Assembly: GCA_008330645.1 (NCBI GenBank)
Contig: VLTN01000003.1
Location: forward strand, 620,001-684,000
DNA length: 64,000 nt
Reading direction: 5' to 3'
From: Cafeteria roenbergensis
Lineage: Eukaryota; Sar; Bigyra; Bicosoecida; Cafeteriaceae
This document shows, one piece after another, positions 1 through 9,900 of the stretch. A model generated the notes under the pieces. That model was given only the letters and a program-made list of their open reading frames with translations. It searched no databases and was not told where the DNA came from. Each line of letters starts with the position of its first letter. Positions within the stretch are counted from its first letter, which is position 1. Made by a program: the position numbers and the translations under genes.

Positions 1-2
1 CT

Positions 3-2183
3 TGGGAGACGAGCGCGCTGGAGGCATTCGTTGCCGACCACTCTGGCCCCGAGATGGCAGCGGTTTACGGGCGGCAGCGGGACAAGCGGGGCTGGTGCTT
101 GAGTCACTTCGCTGCGTCCGCCGGGTGCCTTCCAGTCCTCAAGGCAGCGGGTCGGGCAGACATTGGGTTGCTCAGCGCCGTCAAGCCCACTTGCCGACAA
201 TCTGTGGTTCATGACGCCTGCATCAACAACAGGCTTGCTTGCCTGAAGTACCTGCTCCGGAAGCGAGTCCCCGCGGGGGGCGGAGACAAGACTGGAGACA
301 CTCCCCTTCATTGGACGGCGTTTCGGGGCTTTCGAGAGTGCGCTGTCGAGCTGCTCGAGCACGGCCATGGCGTCGACGTCTCGCAGCTGAACAACGACCA
401 GGGCACAGCCTTGCACTCAGCTGCGAACAACGGCGACGCGGTCCTGGGCCAGTTGCTGCTGCGGGCCGGCTGCGACCCGGACCAGCCGCTTGCAGATGGC
501 AACAGGCCCGTGCACAACTGCGCCTTCGAGGGCCACACAGAGTTCTTGACCATGCTTCTGGAGAGCCGGTGCAACATCTTCCTCACGAACAACATGGGGC
601 GGACTGTGCTGCACGAAGCGGCATCCAACGGACACGTTGGGGTCATGAGGATGCTCTTGACGTTTCTGCAGGAGCTGCCTGGCCCGGACAGGCAGCACAT
701 ACTGGATGCCCCAGACAGCCGCGGCGACACTGCGCTGCACTGGGCAGTCTGCAAGAACCACGCAGAGTCGGCCCACGCGCTGTTGGAGGCAGGGGCTTCC
801 AGAGACGTGACCAACGAGTCCGGCGGCACCGTGCTCCACGCCGCCGTGGACAACCACTCCATCTCCTGCCTAAAGCTGCTCTTGCTCTGGCGATTCGACC
901 CCAATTCGCTCACACGGATTGCAGCAACGGGAGCCGAGGTGACGGTGCTGATGGTCGCGGCTGAAAAGGGCGACGCCGAGGCGATCCAGCTGCTTCTCGA
1001 CTTCCAGGCGGACCCCAGCGCCGTCTCGGACTCTGGCTGGACAGCGCTCCATGGCGCCTGCTCGGCGCACGAAACGCGAGCAGCAGAAATTCTGATCGAG
1101 GGGGGCGCTCGCCTTGACTTGCTGGACGATAGCGGGAGGCCGCCGCTCGGGCCGATTCGACGCATGAAAGCCAAACACCTGCTGGCAGCCATCGGCGTGC
1201 TGGGGGACGACGCGATTCAGGCGCTGGCCTCCGTGTGGAGCCGCTCTGACGTCGCGGCCTGGCCGCCTCTCCGGGGCGCCCCAGCCACCTCCACTCCGAG
1301 CGACGCGGGCAGCAGCCTCCCCGGCCATGGACCCCATGCTTCCTCCAGGGCTTCTTCTTCCAAACTGCCGGGGCTGGCTCGGGCGGTGTCCGACCCATGG
1401 ACCTCGGCCTCGCTGGCGCCGGCACCGCATCACTGGAGGGGGTTTGCGGCGTTTTTCCGCGATGAGATGTTTGCCGACGTGCGCCTCAAGTCCAGAGATG
1501 GCCGAGCTGTCCCTGCTCATCGAGTGGTGCTGGCAGCCCGTTGCCCGACGCTCGCAGCGATGCTCTCGTCCGGGCTGATGGAGTCGACTCAGCGCACCAT
1601 CTGCCTTGATGTCAGCGGGGAAGTGCTCGCGGCCCTGACGCAGCACATATACGGGACAGAGCTGCACGTCCCCTCCTCGCTCGGCACCGTGGGCGACATT
1701 TGCGTGGCCGCGGGAGAGTACCAGCTCCGCGGGCTAGTGGTCGATGTGGAGGTCGCGGTAATCAAGGGGCTAGTACCCGAAACGCTGGCCTCAGCCTTTG
1801 TGCTGGCGAAAGAGCACGGCATGATGTTGCTGGAGGCAGCGTGCATCCACTTGGCGTGCACCGCGGCTGCAGGTGCGGCGTTCCAAAAAGTGCTCGATCG
1901 GGCTGCAACCGCTTGGGAGGCAGCTGACGAAGCTTTGGCGGGCGCATCTTCACCACTTCGGCTGGAGGCTGAGGCCGAGGCCGTCTCGAACCTCTTGCAT
2001 GCCACGCTCCGCCAGAGCAAGGCAACGATCCTCCGCGTCAAGCCGTATCTGGAACAGGCGCTCACCGGGGCGGAGCCCGGTCGCCAAGGAGCCGGCCCAG
2101 TGGTGACCTCTGACCCCGGCATGGCCAGCTCCCACCTGCGGGCGCAGCGTCCTCGTCGCGAGCCCGTCGATCCAGCTGCATGA
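3..2183 (+). CDS. Ankyrin-repeat and BTB/POZ protein, 5' end outside window
   Basis: The reading frame is open from base 3 (first visible residues WETSALEAFV) to the TGA at 2181-2183. The first ATG in the window (54) is therefore probably internal and the gene begins upstream. About 390 residues from roughly residue 50 hold some eight ankyrin repeats, seen as repeated G-x-TALH / TPLHWTAFRG / GRTVLHEAASNGH / GDTALHWAVCKNH / GWTALHGAC motifs. A Ser/Pro/Ala linker follows. Then comes a BTB/POZ domain at genomic 1440-1720 (FFRDEMFADVRL, VPAHRVVLAARC) with helical BACK-like sequence behind it. ANK+BTB proteins are usually cytosolic scaffolds, often cullin-3 adaptors; the substrate cannot be inferred. 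The next gene in the same direction starts 387 bp downstream. No intron is needed to keep the frame. The family call is firm, the function is inference. Confidence 0.85.
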   Translation, partial: WETSALEAFVADHSGPEMAAVYGRQRDKRGWCLSHFAASAGCLPVLKAAGRADIGLLSAVKPTCRQSVVHDACINNRLACLKYLLRKRVPAGGGDKTGDTPLHWTAFRGFRECAVELLEHGHGVDVSQLNNDQGTALHSAANNGDAVLGQLLLRAGCDPDQPLADGNRPVHNCAFEGHTEFLTMLLESRCNIFLTNNMGRTVLHEAASNGHVGVMRMLLTFLQELPGPDRQHILDAPDSRGDTALHWAVCKNHAESAHALLEAGASRDVTNESGGTVLHAAVDNHSISCLKLLLLWRFDPNSLTRIAATGAEVTVLMVAAEKGDAEAIQLLLDFQADPSAVSDSGWTALHGACSAHETRAAEILIEGGARLDLLDDSGRPPLGPIRRMKAKHLLAAIGVLGDDAIQALASVWSRSDVAAWPPLRGAPATSTPSDAGSSLPGHGPHASSRASSSKLPGLARAVSDPWTSASLAPAPHHWRGFAAFFRDEMFADVRLKSRDGRAVPAHRVVLAARCPTLAAMLSSGLMESTQRTICLDVSGEVLAALTQHIYGTELHVPSSLGTVGDICVAAGEYQLRGLVVDVEVAVIKGLVPETLASAFVLAKEHGMMLLEAACIHLACTAAAGAAFQKVLDRAATAWEAADEALAGASSPLRLEAEAEAVSNLLHATLRQSKATILRVKPYLEQALTGAEPGRQGAGPVVTSDPGMASSHLRAQRPRREPVDPAA

Positions 2184-2570
2184 GGAGTCACTGAGTGGTT
2201 TCGGGCCACGCAAGCAGACTCGGCCTGAGCCAACACACCGAGCTCGGATGGCCGCGAGGCGGTGCCCAAGATGCCCTGGTGATTGCGAATGGGAGGCACC
2301 CGCCTTGTGTGCTTGTGTGTGCTCGCGCGGCGAGTGCGGGCGGCTCCGATGCGCTCCAAGTTGCAGTTTGGTGTGCAGAGTCGGGCGACGGCAGCAAGCG
2401 CTGCTTGCCGAAGCACGCCCGCCAGTCTCCGACACTCCGCTGGCGCGTGTATCGCCCACACGCTCGTGCAGGGAGCCGCTGCTGGCGAGCGGTGCCACGC
2501 CGCTGATCCCGCCGGCGGCGGCCGAGTGCTGGCTGGCGCGGAGGCTGCCGACCGGCGCCGCAGTCCCGCC
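2184..2570. other. Intergenic, tandem genes
   Basis: The region lies between the stop of the ANK/BTB gene and the chosen ATG of the PH-domain gene. The downstream frame stays open back to an in-frame ATG at 2283, so a longer N-terminus or an upstream exon is possible. The sequence there does not resemble a domain. No TATA box or RNA gene was seen. Confidence 0.4.
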
Positions 2571-4253
2571 ATGGCAGACCACCCTGGAAGCGCGCTCATG
2601 TTTGGCGCGCTGCTGAAGAAGATGCGCTTTGGCTTTGAAGCGCGCATGTTCGTGCTCCCGGCCACCGGGGAGACGCGCGACTTGGTGATGAGCAGGAGCA
2701 TTGTCGACACGGAGCACGACGCTCTGGCGCTTGTCGACCAAGCCTCGAGCAAGCGCTACCCCCTTTCGCAGCTGAGGAAGCTGAACGTGCTGCCCCGGTC
2801 GCGAGCTGCCGCAGTGCGGGAATTCGCGGGCTTTCAACTTGACTTTGTCGGCAAAAAAAAGCTGCAGCTTTGGGCCGCGGACAAAGGTGTGCGCGACGCC
2901 TGGGTCGGCGCCATAGCAGCCCTCGCTGACGAAGACAACCTCGTCCTGCCCATTCAGCTGGAGGAGCTTCGCGGTGAAGGCCTGCGGCGGCTAGCCGGTG
3001 CGCGCGAGGCACGGCCTGGCGCCGCCGCACAAACAAGCGCCGCTGAGCCAGCCGGGGCGGCAGCGGCAGCCGCGGCCGGGCACGCAGCCCGAGAGAAGGC
3101 GCCTGGCAGTGGTGAGGCCGGTTCTGCACCTGCGGCGCCTCGGTCCGCGGAGCCAGCTTCGCCCGTTGCATCCTCCTCGTCAGAGCCCGACAAGCCGGTA
3201 GCTGCTGCAGCAGCCTCCGCGCCTGCCCTCACGCCGATGCCGCCGCCGACGCCCCCGCCGCCGGATGATGGTGACTCTGCCGACCATTCCCCTCGCGCTG
3301 GCCCGGGGTCTTCCTCCTCCTCCGCCGCCTCCTCCGCCGCCTCCTCCGCCGCCTCCTCCGCCGCCGCCGCCGCCGCCGTCGCTCAGCCAGCGGAGGAGCG
3401 CGACGGCCGGTCTTCATTTCCCGAGCCGTTGCCGCCGCCACAACAGCAGCAGCAACAGCAACAGCAGCAGCAACAGCAACAGCAGCAACAGCAGCAGCCA
3501 GCCGCTCCCGGCAAAGTCTCAGCGGCGTCGGGCGGTACCCTGCCGCCAGCCGCAGCTCCTGCTCCAGCCGAGCCCGAACGGGCGGCCGCGCTGCGAGGCA
3601 AGGGTCGAGCTGACAAGGCGGCCAAGCTGCTGGGGGTCTCGGAGCGACGGATAACGGCATTGGATCCTCCTTCAGACCCGGCAGCTTCGGTGGGAGCGCA
3701 CGCGGACAGCGAGCACAGCAAAGGCGCGGTTTCGCCGGGTGCCCGCACAGCCGTCGTGGCACCCACGGCGGGCAAGCAGCTGGCAACGACCGGACAGCAT
3801 CCCCACCCCCAACCAGGGTTCGAAGGCGCGAGCCGGGCAGGGGGAGGGGGCGAGGCAGGGCGAACGGTGCCGCGCGGCGTGCCAGAGTCGGCCGGCCGTC
3901 GGGTTGAGACCGGGCCGCTCCTCCCGCGAGGCCAGGCTGCCCCGCGAGGGAGGGGCCCGCTGCTTGCTGCGAGAGCCGGGCACACCGCGAGTGCGCGACC
4001 GGCCGAAGGCCTGTCCCTGGGGCAGGCCGCTGCGGACGGCGCGTATGTGGAGCTTGACGATGGCAGCGCCAGCGTGCGTTCTGGTGCCCTGGATATCGAA
4101 TCCTCATCTCGCAGCAAGCAGCGCTGGCGCCGGGCCGACTCGAAGGGCAGTCTGGGGCCAGAGTTTGCGCCAGATTTGAGCTATCTCGACGTGGGAAGCG
4201 GCGGAGGCGGCTCGGCTGACGACGGCTGTTGTTCGTGCTGCACAGTGTCTTGA
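2571..4253 (+). CDS. PH-like domain protein with CaaX-like C-terminus
   Basis: A predicted 560-residue protein. I start it at the ATG at 2571 (context cccgccATGg) because the PH-like fold begins directly after it: LMFGALLKKMRFGFEARMFVL, then a beta-rich stretch ending in a helix containing W in DAWVGAIAAL (residues about 6-120), typical of pleckstrin homology domains. The rest is low-complexity: Ala/Pro-rich, a Ser-Ala repeat (3309-3380), a 19-Gln run (3441-3497), then basic Arg/Gly/Pro sequence. The last residues are GCCSCCTVS: a cysteine cluster ending in C-T-V-S, which fits a CaaX farnesylation box preceded by possible palmitoylation cysteines. This suggests a peripheral membrane protein recruited by lipid binding plus lipidation. 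The cargo or partner is unknown. Fold call moderate, lipidation inferred. Confidence 0.7.
   Translation: MADHPGSALMFGALLKKMRFGFEARMFVLPATGETRDLVMSRSIVDTEHDALALVDQASSKRYPLSQLRKLNVLPRSRAAAVREFAGFQLDFVGKKKLQLWAADKGVRDAWVGAIAALADEDNLVLPIQLEELRGEGLRRLAGAREARPGAAAQTSAAEPAGAAAAAAAGHAAREKAPGSGEAGSAPAAPRSAEPASPVASSSSEPDKPVAAAAASAPALTPMPPPTPPPPDDGDSADHSPRAGPGSSSSSAASSAASSAASSAAAAAAVAQPAEERDGRSSFPEPLPPPQQQQQQQQQQQQQQQQQQQPAAPGKVSAASGGTLPPAAAPAPAEPERAAALRGKGRADKAAKLLGVSERRITALDPPSDPAASVGAHADSEHSKGAVSPGARTAVVAPTAGKQLATTGQHPHPQPGFEGASRAGGGGEAGRTVPRGVPESAGRRVETGPLLPRGQAAPRGRGPLLAARAGHTASARPAEGLSLGQAAADGAYVELDDGSASVRSGALDIESSSRSKQRWRRADSKGSLGPEFAPDLSYLDVGSGGGGSADDGCCSCCTVS
3309..3380 (+). repeat. Ser/Ala-encoding TCC/GCC microsatellite
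   Basis: A tandem TCCTCCGCCGCC unit, repeated several times with a GCC tail, encodes alternating Ser-Ser-Ala-Ala in the PH-domain gene. The unit length keeps frame, so length changes would be tolerated. Confidence 0.8.
3441..3497 (+). repeat. CAG/CAA poly-glutamine tract
   Basis: Nineteen consecutive Gln codons, mixed CAG and CAA, in the PH-domain gene. The mixed codons suggest the amino-acid run itself is tolerated or kept, rather than a pure recent CAG slippage. Confidence 0.85.
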
Positions 4254-4405
4254 GTCGGCGCCTCGCGGAGCCATCAGGGGAAGCGCGAGTGGTGCGCCGG
4301 CGCTGCCTTGGCAACACAACCAATGAAACCCACGGCATGGTCCGGCAGATCGGCAAGAGCGGACACACACGGCTGTGTTCGCGGGCCACGTTCAGGCAGG
4401 CGGCC

Positions 4406-6763
4406 CTACCCCGAAGCGCCGCACACGCTCAGGCGGAGCACGGCCGGGCCGGCACGCCCCAAAGCGCCCCCGAGCGAACTGGCAACCCTTGCCGCGTCGC
4501 TCCAGCACCCGTCAACAATGACCGTCGCCCGGGACGCGGCCTCCACTGCTGCCACAGTCGCAACGCTCTTCCCAAACAGAACGTGCTCCGAGCCAGCTCC
4601 CGATAGCGGAACCACGGCAACTCCCGGCCTCCAAGACCCCGCTGCGACTGCCGCCGCGGCGGTCCGAGCGTCTGTGCTCGCCGCAAGCAGCGCAGAAGCC
4701 ACTCCCGACACTGCAGCGTGAGCCATCTCCGCCGCTTGCACTGCCGCCTCGCCAAGCGCTTCGTCGGACAGCCCCGCGGGGCGCATTGCCGGCTCTGCCA
4801 GAAGCGCCACCGCCATCACGCCTCGCGCTGCTCGGCCCGGTGCTGGCTCGAGCGGTCGCCACGCTGGCACGGACAGCTCCCACGCCGCGTTGCGGGCCGC
4901 TGCCGCGCTTCGGAGCCACGAGAGAGGACGCCACACTGCTTCAACCAGCGCGGCTCGCCACGCCAGCGCTGCAGTGGAGCCCGCGTCGCAGTCTGCCGGA
5001 GAGCACAGCCACCCGCGCACGCCCCCGGGACCAGCAGCCAGGTCGAGCCAGCGCTGCTCCAGCATGGACGGGTCAGCGTCGAGGGCAACGACCCGCTCGT
5101 CTGCCACGTCCGCTGCCAGCAGCGCTACCGGTGGCTCGTTGTTCGCAGCGACGCTCGTGGCGTCTGGCACGCGCAAGGCAGACCAAGGCACCGGCGGGTG
5201 CGCCAGCGCCACCGGCGGCGCCTCGCACGCGGACAGCGGCTCAAAGAGGCAGGCCCACTCCTCTGGCGCAGCGGGCGACGAGCAGTCAAGAGGGCTCTGT
5301 CGCGGGCGCGACGCCAGCGTTCGGTTGAGCAAGGCGGCCGCGCCGAGGGCGGCAGCGACGCGCCGAGCCAGCGAGGGCAGCCCCAGCGAGTCCGTCGCCC
5401 AGCGGTCCAGCGGCACGACCAGGAGCCGCGCGGCAGAGCAGTCGGGGGGCGACTGCAGGGCCTGTATCCGAGCTGCCGCCGAGGCCAATGCAGCCGCCCA
5501 GCCGCGCTGCGCGGGCCGACTTTTGGACCCGCCAGGCTGCTCAGGGTTGGTGCAATCGCCGCGAGGTCCCTGGCACGAACTGAAGGAGCCGTTTGCCATC
5601 ACCTCGAGGCCCTCAGTCGGGCTGCGCCGTTCGGCCTCTGCCTCGGGGGTTGCTGTTGCTGTTGCTGCGGCTGCTGCTGCTGCCAGCGACGCCCGCAACA
5701 TGGCGGCTGCGTCGAAGGGCGCCATCACAGGCACTGGTGCACCTGCAGGCGGTTCACGAGGCGCAGCTCGGTCCCAAGGCGACGCGGGCAGTCGCTGGTG
5801 CGGGTCTGGGCAGAGCGCCTCATCGGCGTCCAGCCAAGGGTGGTGGAGGTCGCTGAGGGACGCTCCGCTCGCTGGATCGGCTTGCGCCGCCACTGCAGAC
5901 GACCACTCAGCGTCAACGCGATCACTCGCATCGCCATCCCAGCCGCTTCCCGGGTCCAAGCGCTGCTTGGGGCGCGGGTGCGGCTGCGTGAGCATGGGCG
6001 CTGGCGGACACTGGTGCCTGCAATGCGCCAGCACCCCGGGGTGCACCACCGCAGTCAGGAGCTCCAGCGCCCCCGGTGGAGCACGGCCCCGGGCCGGCGC
6101 CTGGCCGCCCCATCCTGCCACGCGACTTGACGCCACGTGCCCCCCGGGGCGCGGCCTCACCCAGGCGTCAATGATCGCCCAGCCGCCGCGCTCCCCCGCC
6201 CTGCTCTCGACGCCGTACAGACCCCGGACTGCATCCCATTCGGCACTGGCCAGACAGTCAAGGACGCCATCGACCGAGTCCTCTCGGCGAAGCTGCTCGC
6301 AGTCGAGCGGTGCGCTGCTGGTGGGCACCACCACGACCGCACGCACTGGGTCAGGTTGCCTGGCCACGCGCCTCAGCTCCGCGCACGCAGCAGCCCCGCC
6401 CCCCCACACCAACAAGGCGCCCCCCTTGTGGAGCGTTGCCTCCTCTGCGCATGCGACTGGGCGCAGCGCGTCTGGCAAGAAGGCCGCGAGAGTCGGGTCG
6501 CTTGCTGCGGCCTCACTGAGCGATTCTGCAACCCGCCCGCGCACGCAGATGCCAGGCAGCGAGCGTGCCTGCCATCTCAAGGCGTCCGCAATCGTCCCGG
6601 AGGCTTCCGCCACGAAGGCCTGGCGAACGTCCAGAAGGCGGACGATTGCGTCGACAGACTGAATGAGGAACTGCGATGGGAGCGCCCTTTGCGCGGGCCC
6701 CTGCCCAGCCGATGCCGCAACCATCAGGACAAGCAGACATACCGCCTCGCTTCCACGCCTCAT
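4406..6763 (-). CDS. Unrecognised secretory-pathway protein, 785 aa
   Basis: Reads from ATG at 6763 to a stop at 4406, uninterrupted. The N-terminus is a good signal peptide: a basic start (MRRGSE), a hydrophobic core (VCLLVLMVAAS) and a small-residue cleavage region (AGQG) by residue 22. The mature part is Ala-rich with scattered cysteines, including pairs such as SPADCDAG, PPDCSAARL and HCRHQC that could form disulfides. It also has a few N-glycosylation sequons (NGS, NRT). No clear C-terminal membrane segment or KDEL-like signal was seen. I do not recognise the family. Codon bias and the long uninterrupted frame support a real gene. The 3' end is tail-to-tail with the PH-domain gene, 152 bp away. 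It is probably secreted or luminal; the activity is unknown. Confidence 0.6.
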   Translation of the reverse strand: MRRGSEAVCLLVLMVAASAGQGPAQRALPSQFLIQSVDAIVRLLDVRQAFVAEASGTIADALRWQARSLPGICVRGRVAESLSEAAASDPTLAAFLPDALRPVACAEEATLHKGGALLVWGGGAAACAELRRVARQPDPVRAVVVVPTSSAPLDCEQLRREDSVDGVLDCLASAEWDAVRGLYGVESRAGERGGWAIIDAWVRPRPGGHVASSRVAGWGGQAPARGRAPPGALELLTAVVHPGVLAHCRHQCPPAPMLTQPHPRPKQRLDPGSGWDGDASDRVDAEWSSAVAAQADPASGASLSDLHHPWLDADEALCPDPHQRLPASPWDRAAPREPPAGAPVPVMAPFDAAAMLRASLAAAAAAATATATPEAEAERRSPTEGLEVMANGSFSSCQGPRGDCTNPEQPGGSKSRPAQRGWAAALASAAARIQALQSPPDCSAARLLVVPLDRWATDSLGLPSLARRVAAALGAAALLNRTLASRPRQSPLDCSSPAAPEEWACLFEPLSACEAPPVALAHPPVPWSALRVPDATSVAANNEPPVALLAADVADERVVALDADPSMLEQRWLDLAAGPGGVRGWLCSPADCDAGSTAALAWRAALVEAVWRPLSWLRSAAAARNAAWELSVPAWRPLEPAPGRAARGVMAVALLAEPAMRPAGLSDEALGEAAVQAAEMAHAAVSGVASALLAASTDARTAAAAVAAGSWRPGVAVVPLSGAGSEHVLFGKSVATVAAVEAASRATVIVDGCWSDAARVASSLGGALGRAGPAVLRLSVCGASG

Positions 6764-6961
6764 GGCGCTCAGCGAGTGTGCGCGGCACGCGGCAGGCGTG
6801 CTTTGCCGGCAGAGCCCCCAAGTGCAACCGGCGCCGAGAGCGGGCGTGATTCGACAGTGTGGGGCACGCTGCCTGAGGCGGTGGGCGGAGCTTCCTCGAG
6901 CAGCCTTGGCACCGATCGGGCAAACGTGGCTGCACGCAAGCCGGCGGGAGCGCCCCGAGCC

Positions 6962-6974
6962 GGGGGGGGGGGGG
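6962..6974. repeat. 13-bp poly-G run
   Basis: A G homopolymer between the start of the 785-aa gene and the stop of jouberin. Tracts like this are slippage-prone; no function is assigned. Confidence 0.7.
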
Positions 6975-6988
6975 CGTACATTGGGCGG

Positions 6989-9900
6989 CTATTGCTTGTG
7001 CTCGTGGCAGTAGAGCGTGACCGGAGCGCCGTCGCCGAAGGCTGCGATGCCAATCACGTGCTGACTGGGGTGCCAAGCGGTTGCGCTCATGATGGCGTCG
7101 AATCCCACAGCACCGAGGCGCTTCACCCTTCCGGGCGTGGCCAAGACCTCTCGGCCCGTGTCGGCGTCCCAGATGCCACTGCGCAGCGCACGATCGGCAC
7201 ACAGCACCAGGGGCGTTTTTTTAAAGGGAGCAAAGTGGTGTGGGCGGGGTGCAAAGGGGCTCGAAGGGCCAAGGCGAAACCCAGGGCAGACCCAGCGAGC
7301 CAGGTCGCTGGCCCGAGCCGACCGTTGGCGCGAAGCTCAGCTGCCACCCCCCCTCCCCCACATACACACCCCGATCCCTCCCCACCCCCGCGTCTTGGAA
7401 CCAACGGCTGATCTCACCATCGTCCGCTCTCTGAGCCAGCCAGCACGTACCGGCCGTCGGGCGAGCAGCAGAGCTGCAGGCGCGACCCCGCGCACGAGAG
7501 GCCTGGAAGGGAGCGCAGCAGCTGCAGCGCGCGCGGCAGGACCTGGAAGATGCGCAGCCCCGACCGGTGGGTCAGAACCACCAAATGCTCGCGGCCAGGC
7601 CGGAATTGCATGTCCACGATGGACAGGCCGGCGGTGACGTGGTGCTTCACCTCGATGACAGGCTGCGGGGGAGCGCCAGGAGGGCGGACAGCAGAAAGCG
7701 CACGGCGAGGGAGCTTGCGAGTGCGAGTGAGCGTTTTGGGAGTGCGGCTATCGGCCGGGTGGTTGCAGTATGGCCCTCTGGCGAGGGCGCCAGGCCCACG
7801 AGCGCACGGGATGCGCGCACGGGCTCACCTTGTACGCCATGGGGTTGGCCGTGGCCGCCGCCGAGTCCCAAATCACAATGGTTCCTTCGCCGTCCGCGCT
7901 GAACAGCCGCCCTCCTGAGGGGTGGAACACCAGGCAGTTCACGTGGCTCTTGTGGGGAGAGGCGCGTCCCGCCCGGCTCGGCGGGGCAGCGTGGGAAGGG
8001 GCGAAGCCACCGACGCTGGCGCCGCCCGGCGTGGCTGCCGGGCCGACCTTGGTCCGAGCGGGGGTCTGCAGGCCAGGAGACATCAGCTTTGTGCCCCCGG
8101 CCGAGTCGTCAGCGTCCCGGATGAGCAGCGAAGCGCCCGCGCGGCGCGCTGTGGACCCGGCCGCCACGCCCGGTGGGGCCCCTAGGAACCCGCGCAGGAC
8201 GCCCCGGCAGCGCGGGGGAAAGACGCCGCCACCAAAGGCCCACGCTGGCCTGCCGTCGTCGCCGTCCCCGTCGGAAACGCCGTCCGCAGCGCTGCTGCCG
8301 GGTGCCGCCGGCGGCCTCCTCGGGGTGCGCGGGCCCGGACGGGCCGACGGGGACTCGTCCTGGGCGAGCTGCCAGAGCCTCAGGATGCCGTCGAAACTGC
8401 CCGTCACGACCAGGTCGGGCCTCAAGGGGTGGAACACGGCCGTGTACACGTAGGAGGGCGGCGTGAGCGAAAGCAGAGCCACGCACTTCACCGCGCGCCG
8501 GCGCTCCACGAACTGCCAAACGCGCGCCGTGCCGTCAGCTGACGCGGTGACCAGCCCCCGGCGCCGAGACCTGGAGGTCCCGCGCCCCCCGGGCCCCGCA
8601 GCAGACCCTGCCATCCCAGACGCCGCGCTCGAGAAGCCGGTGGCCGAGCCGTCGTGGCCGTCGACGAACGTGTCGTCGTCCTCAGCGCCGCTGGCCGCAG
8701 GCGCCGCAGCGGCGCGAGGCCGGCGCACCGACGGCTGCCACTTGACGTCGTACACCAGGTCGGTGTGGCCCGTGGCCTCCCCTCGCAGCTCGCCGGTGTC
8801 GGGGTCGAAGATTCTCACCGGGAACGAGCGCTCAGCGAGGTCGGCGCAGGCTGCCGCCAGGAACGCCCCGTCCTCCGTGAAGCGGAGACACATGCAGCCT
8901 GTGCGGCCCGAGGGGACGGTGCGCATGAACGCCGTGGGCACGCGGCAGGGGTCTGTGGGGCGGCGCCTGCGCAGCAGCGCCCGCGCAGCCGCCTCGGCCA
9001 CCTCCCGGCGCGGCTTGGCCGTCTCCTCCGGGGCTGCGTCGGCACCCTGAAAGTCCGCCAGTGTGAGGCGGTGCCTCGAGAGACGGGCCGCCGCCCCTGC
9101 AGCAGCAGGAGAAGGGGGCCCCGAGCGGTCCGGGCCGCTTGGGGCGCTGCTGGGAGCGGACACGGCCACGGGTCCCCTCAGGATGCGGGCGATGACGGGT
9201 TCAGCCTGCGTCCGCCTGGGAGCAACGAGCGCCGCGGACAGGCTGACCGTGATCGTGAAGGGGGCCTCCTCGCGGCGGCGCAGCCGGTACTGCAGCGCGG
9301 CGGGGCAGGTCGGAACGAGGTGCAGACCAGGCCGGGCACCCGGGCGCCTGGCCGCTGCGGCGATGGAGGCGGAGTGAGCGAGGATCTCAGCGGAGGAGGG
9401 GGGGAGCCAGTTGTACATGCGCACCTGCATGCGCCAGCCCTTGTGGTCCAGCTGGCGCCGGCTCGCGGCCGTGACGCCGTGAACGAAAGGAGCCCCGCCC
9501 GCTGAGGCGCCGCCAGCAGCAGTTGCAGCAGCGCCAGTCAGGCGCGTGTCGGCCGCGGCCACTGGCGTCTCCGGGGCAGACGCATCGCCAGCCTCGCTGC
9601 CGCCGCCACCTCCGCCAGAGCGAGCGCCGGCAGGGGGCGCCTTGCGATAGTCCTTCCACCCGGGGGGGCCCCGCTGCCGGGGCCCCCCGTCGTTGCCGTC
9701 CAGCGGGTTCCCGCACCCCACCTTGCCGCCTCCCTTCTCGCGCGGCTCGACAAGCGGTCTGGCGTCGACGTCCACCCTGGGGCTGTCGTCCTCGGCCACC
9801 AGGCGAACGTAGCCCCACGCGACCGGATAAAAGCCCTGCCCGGCCTCGGTGGCCGCTGGCGGGAGGGAGGGCCCGTGGTCGAGGACCTCGAACATGACGA

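Noticed and set aside
3815-3835. tRNA B-box-like ggttcgaa
   Set aside because: It lies in the PH-domain coding sequence with no matching A box or acceptor stem.
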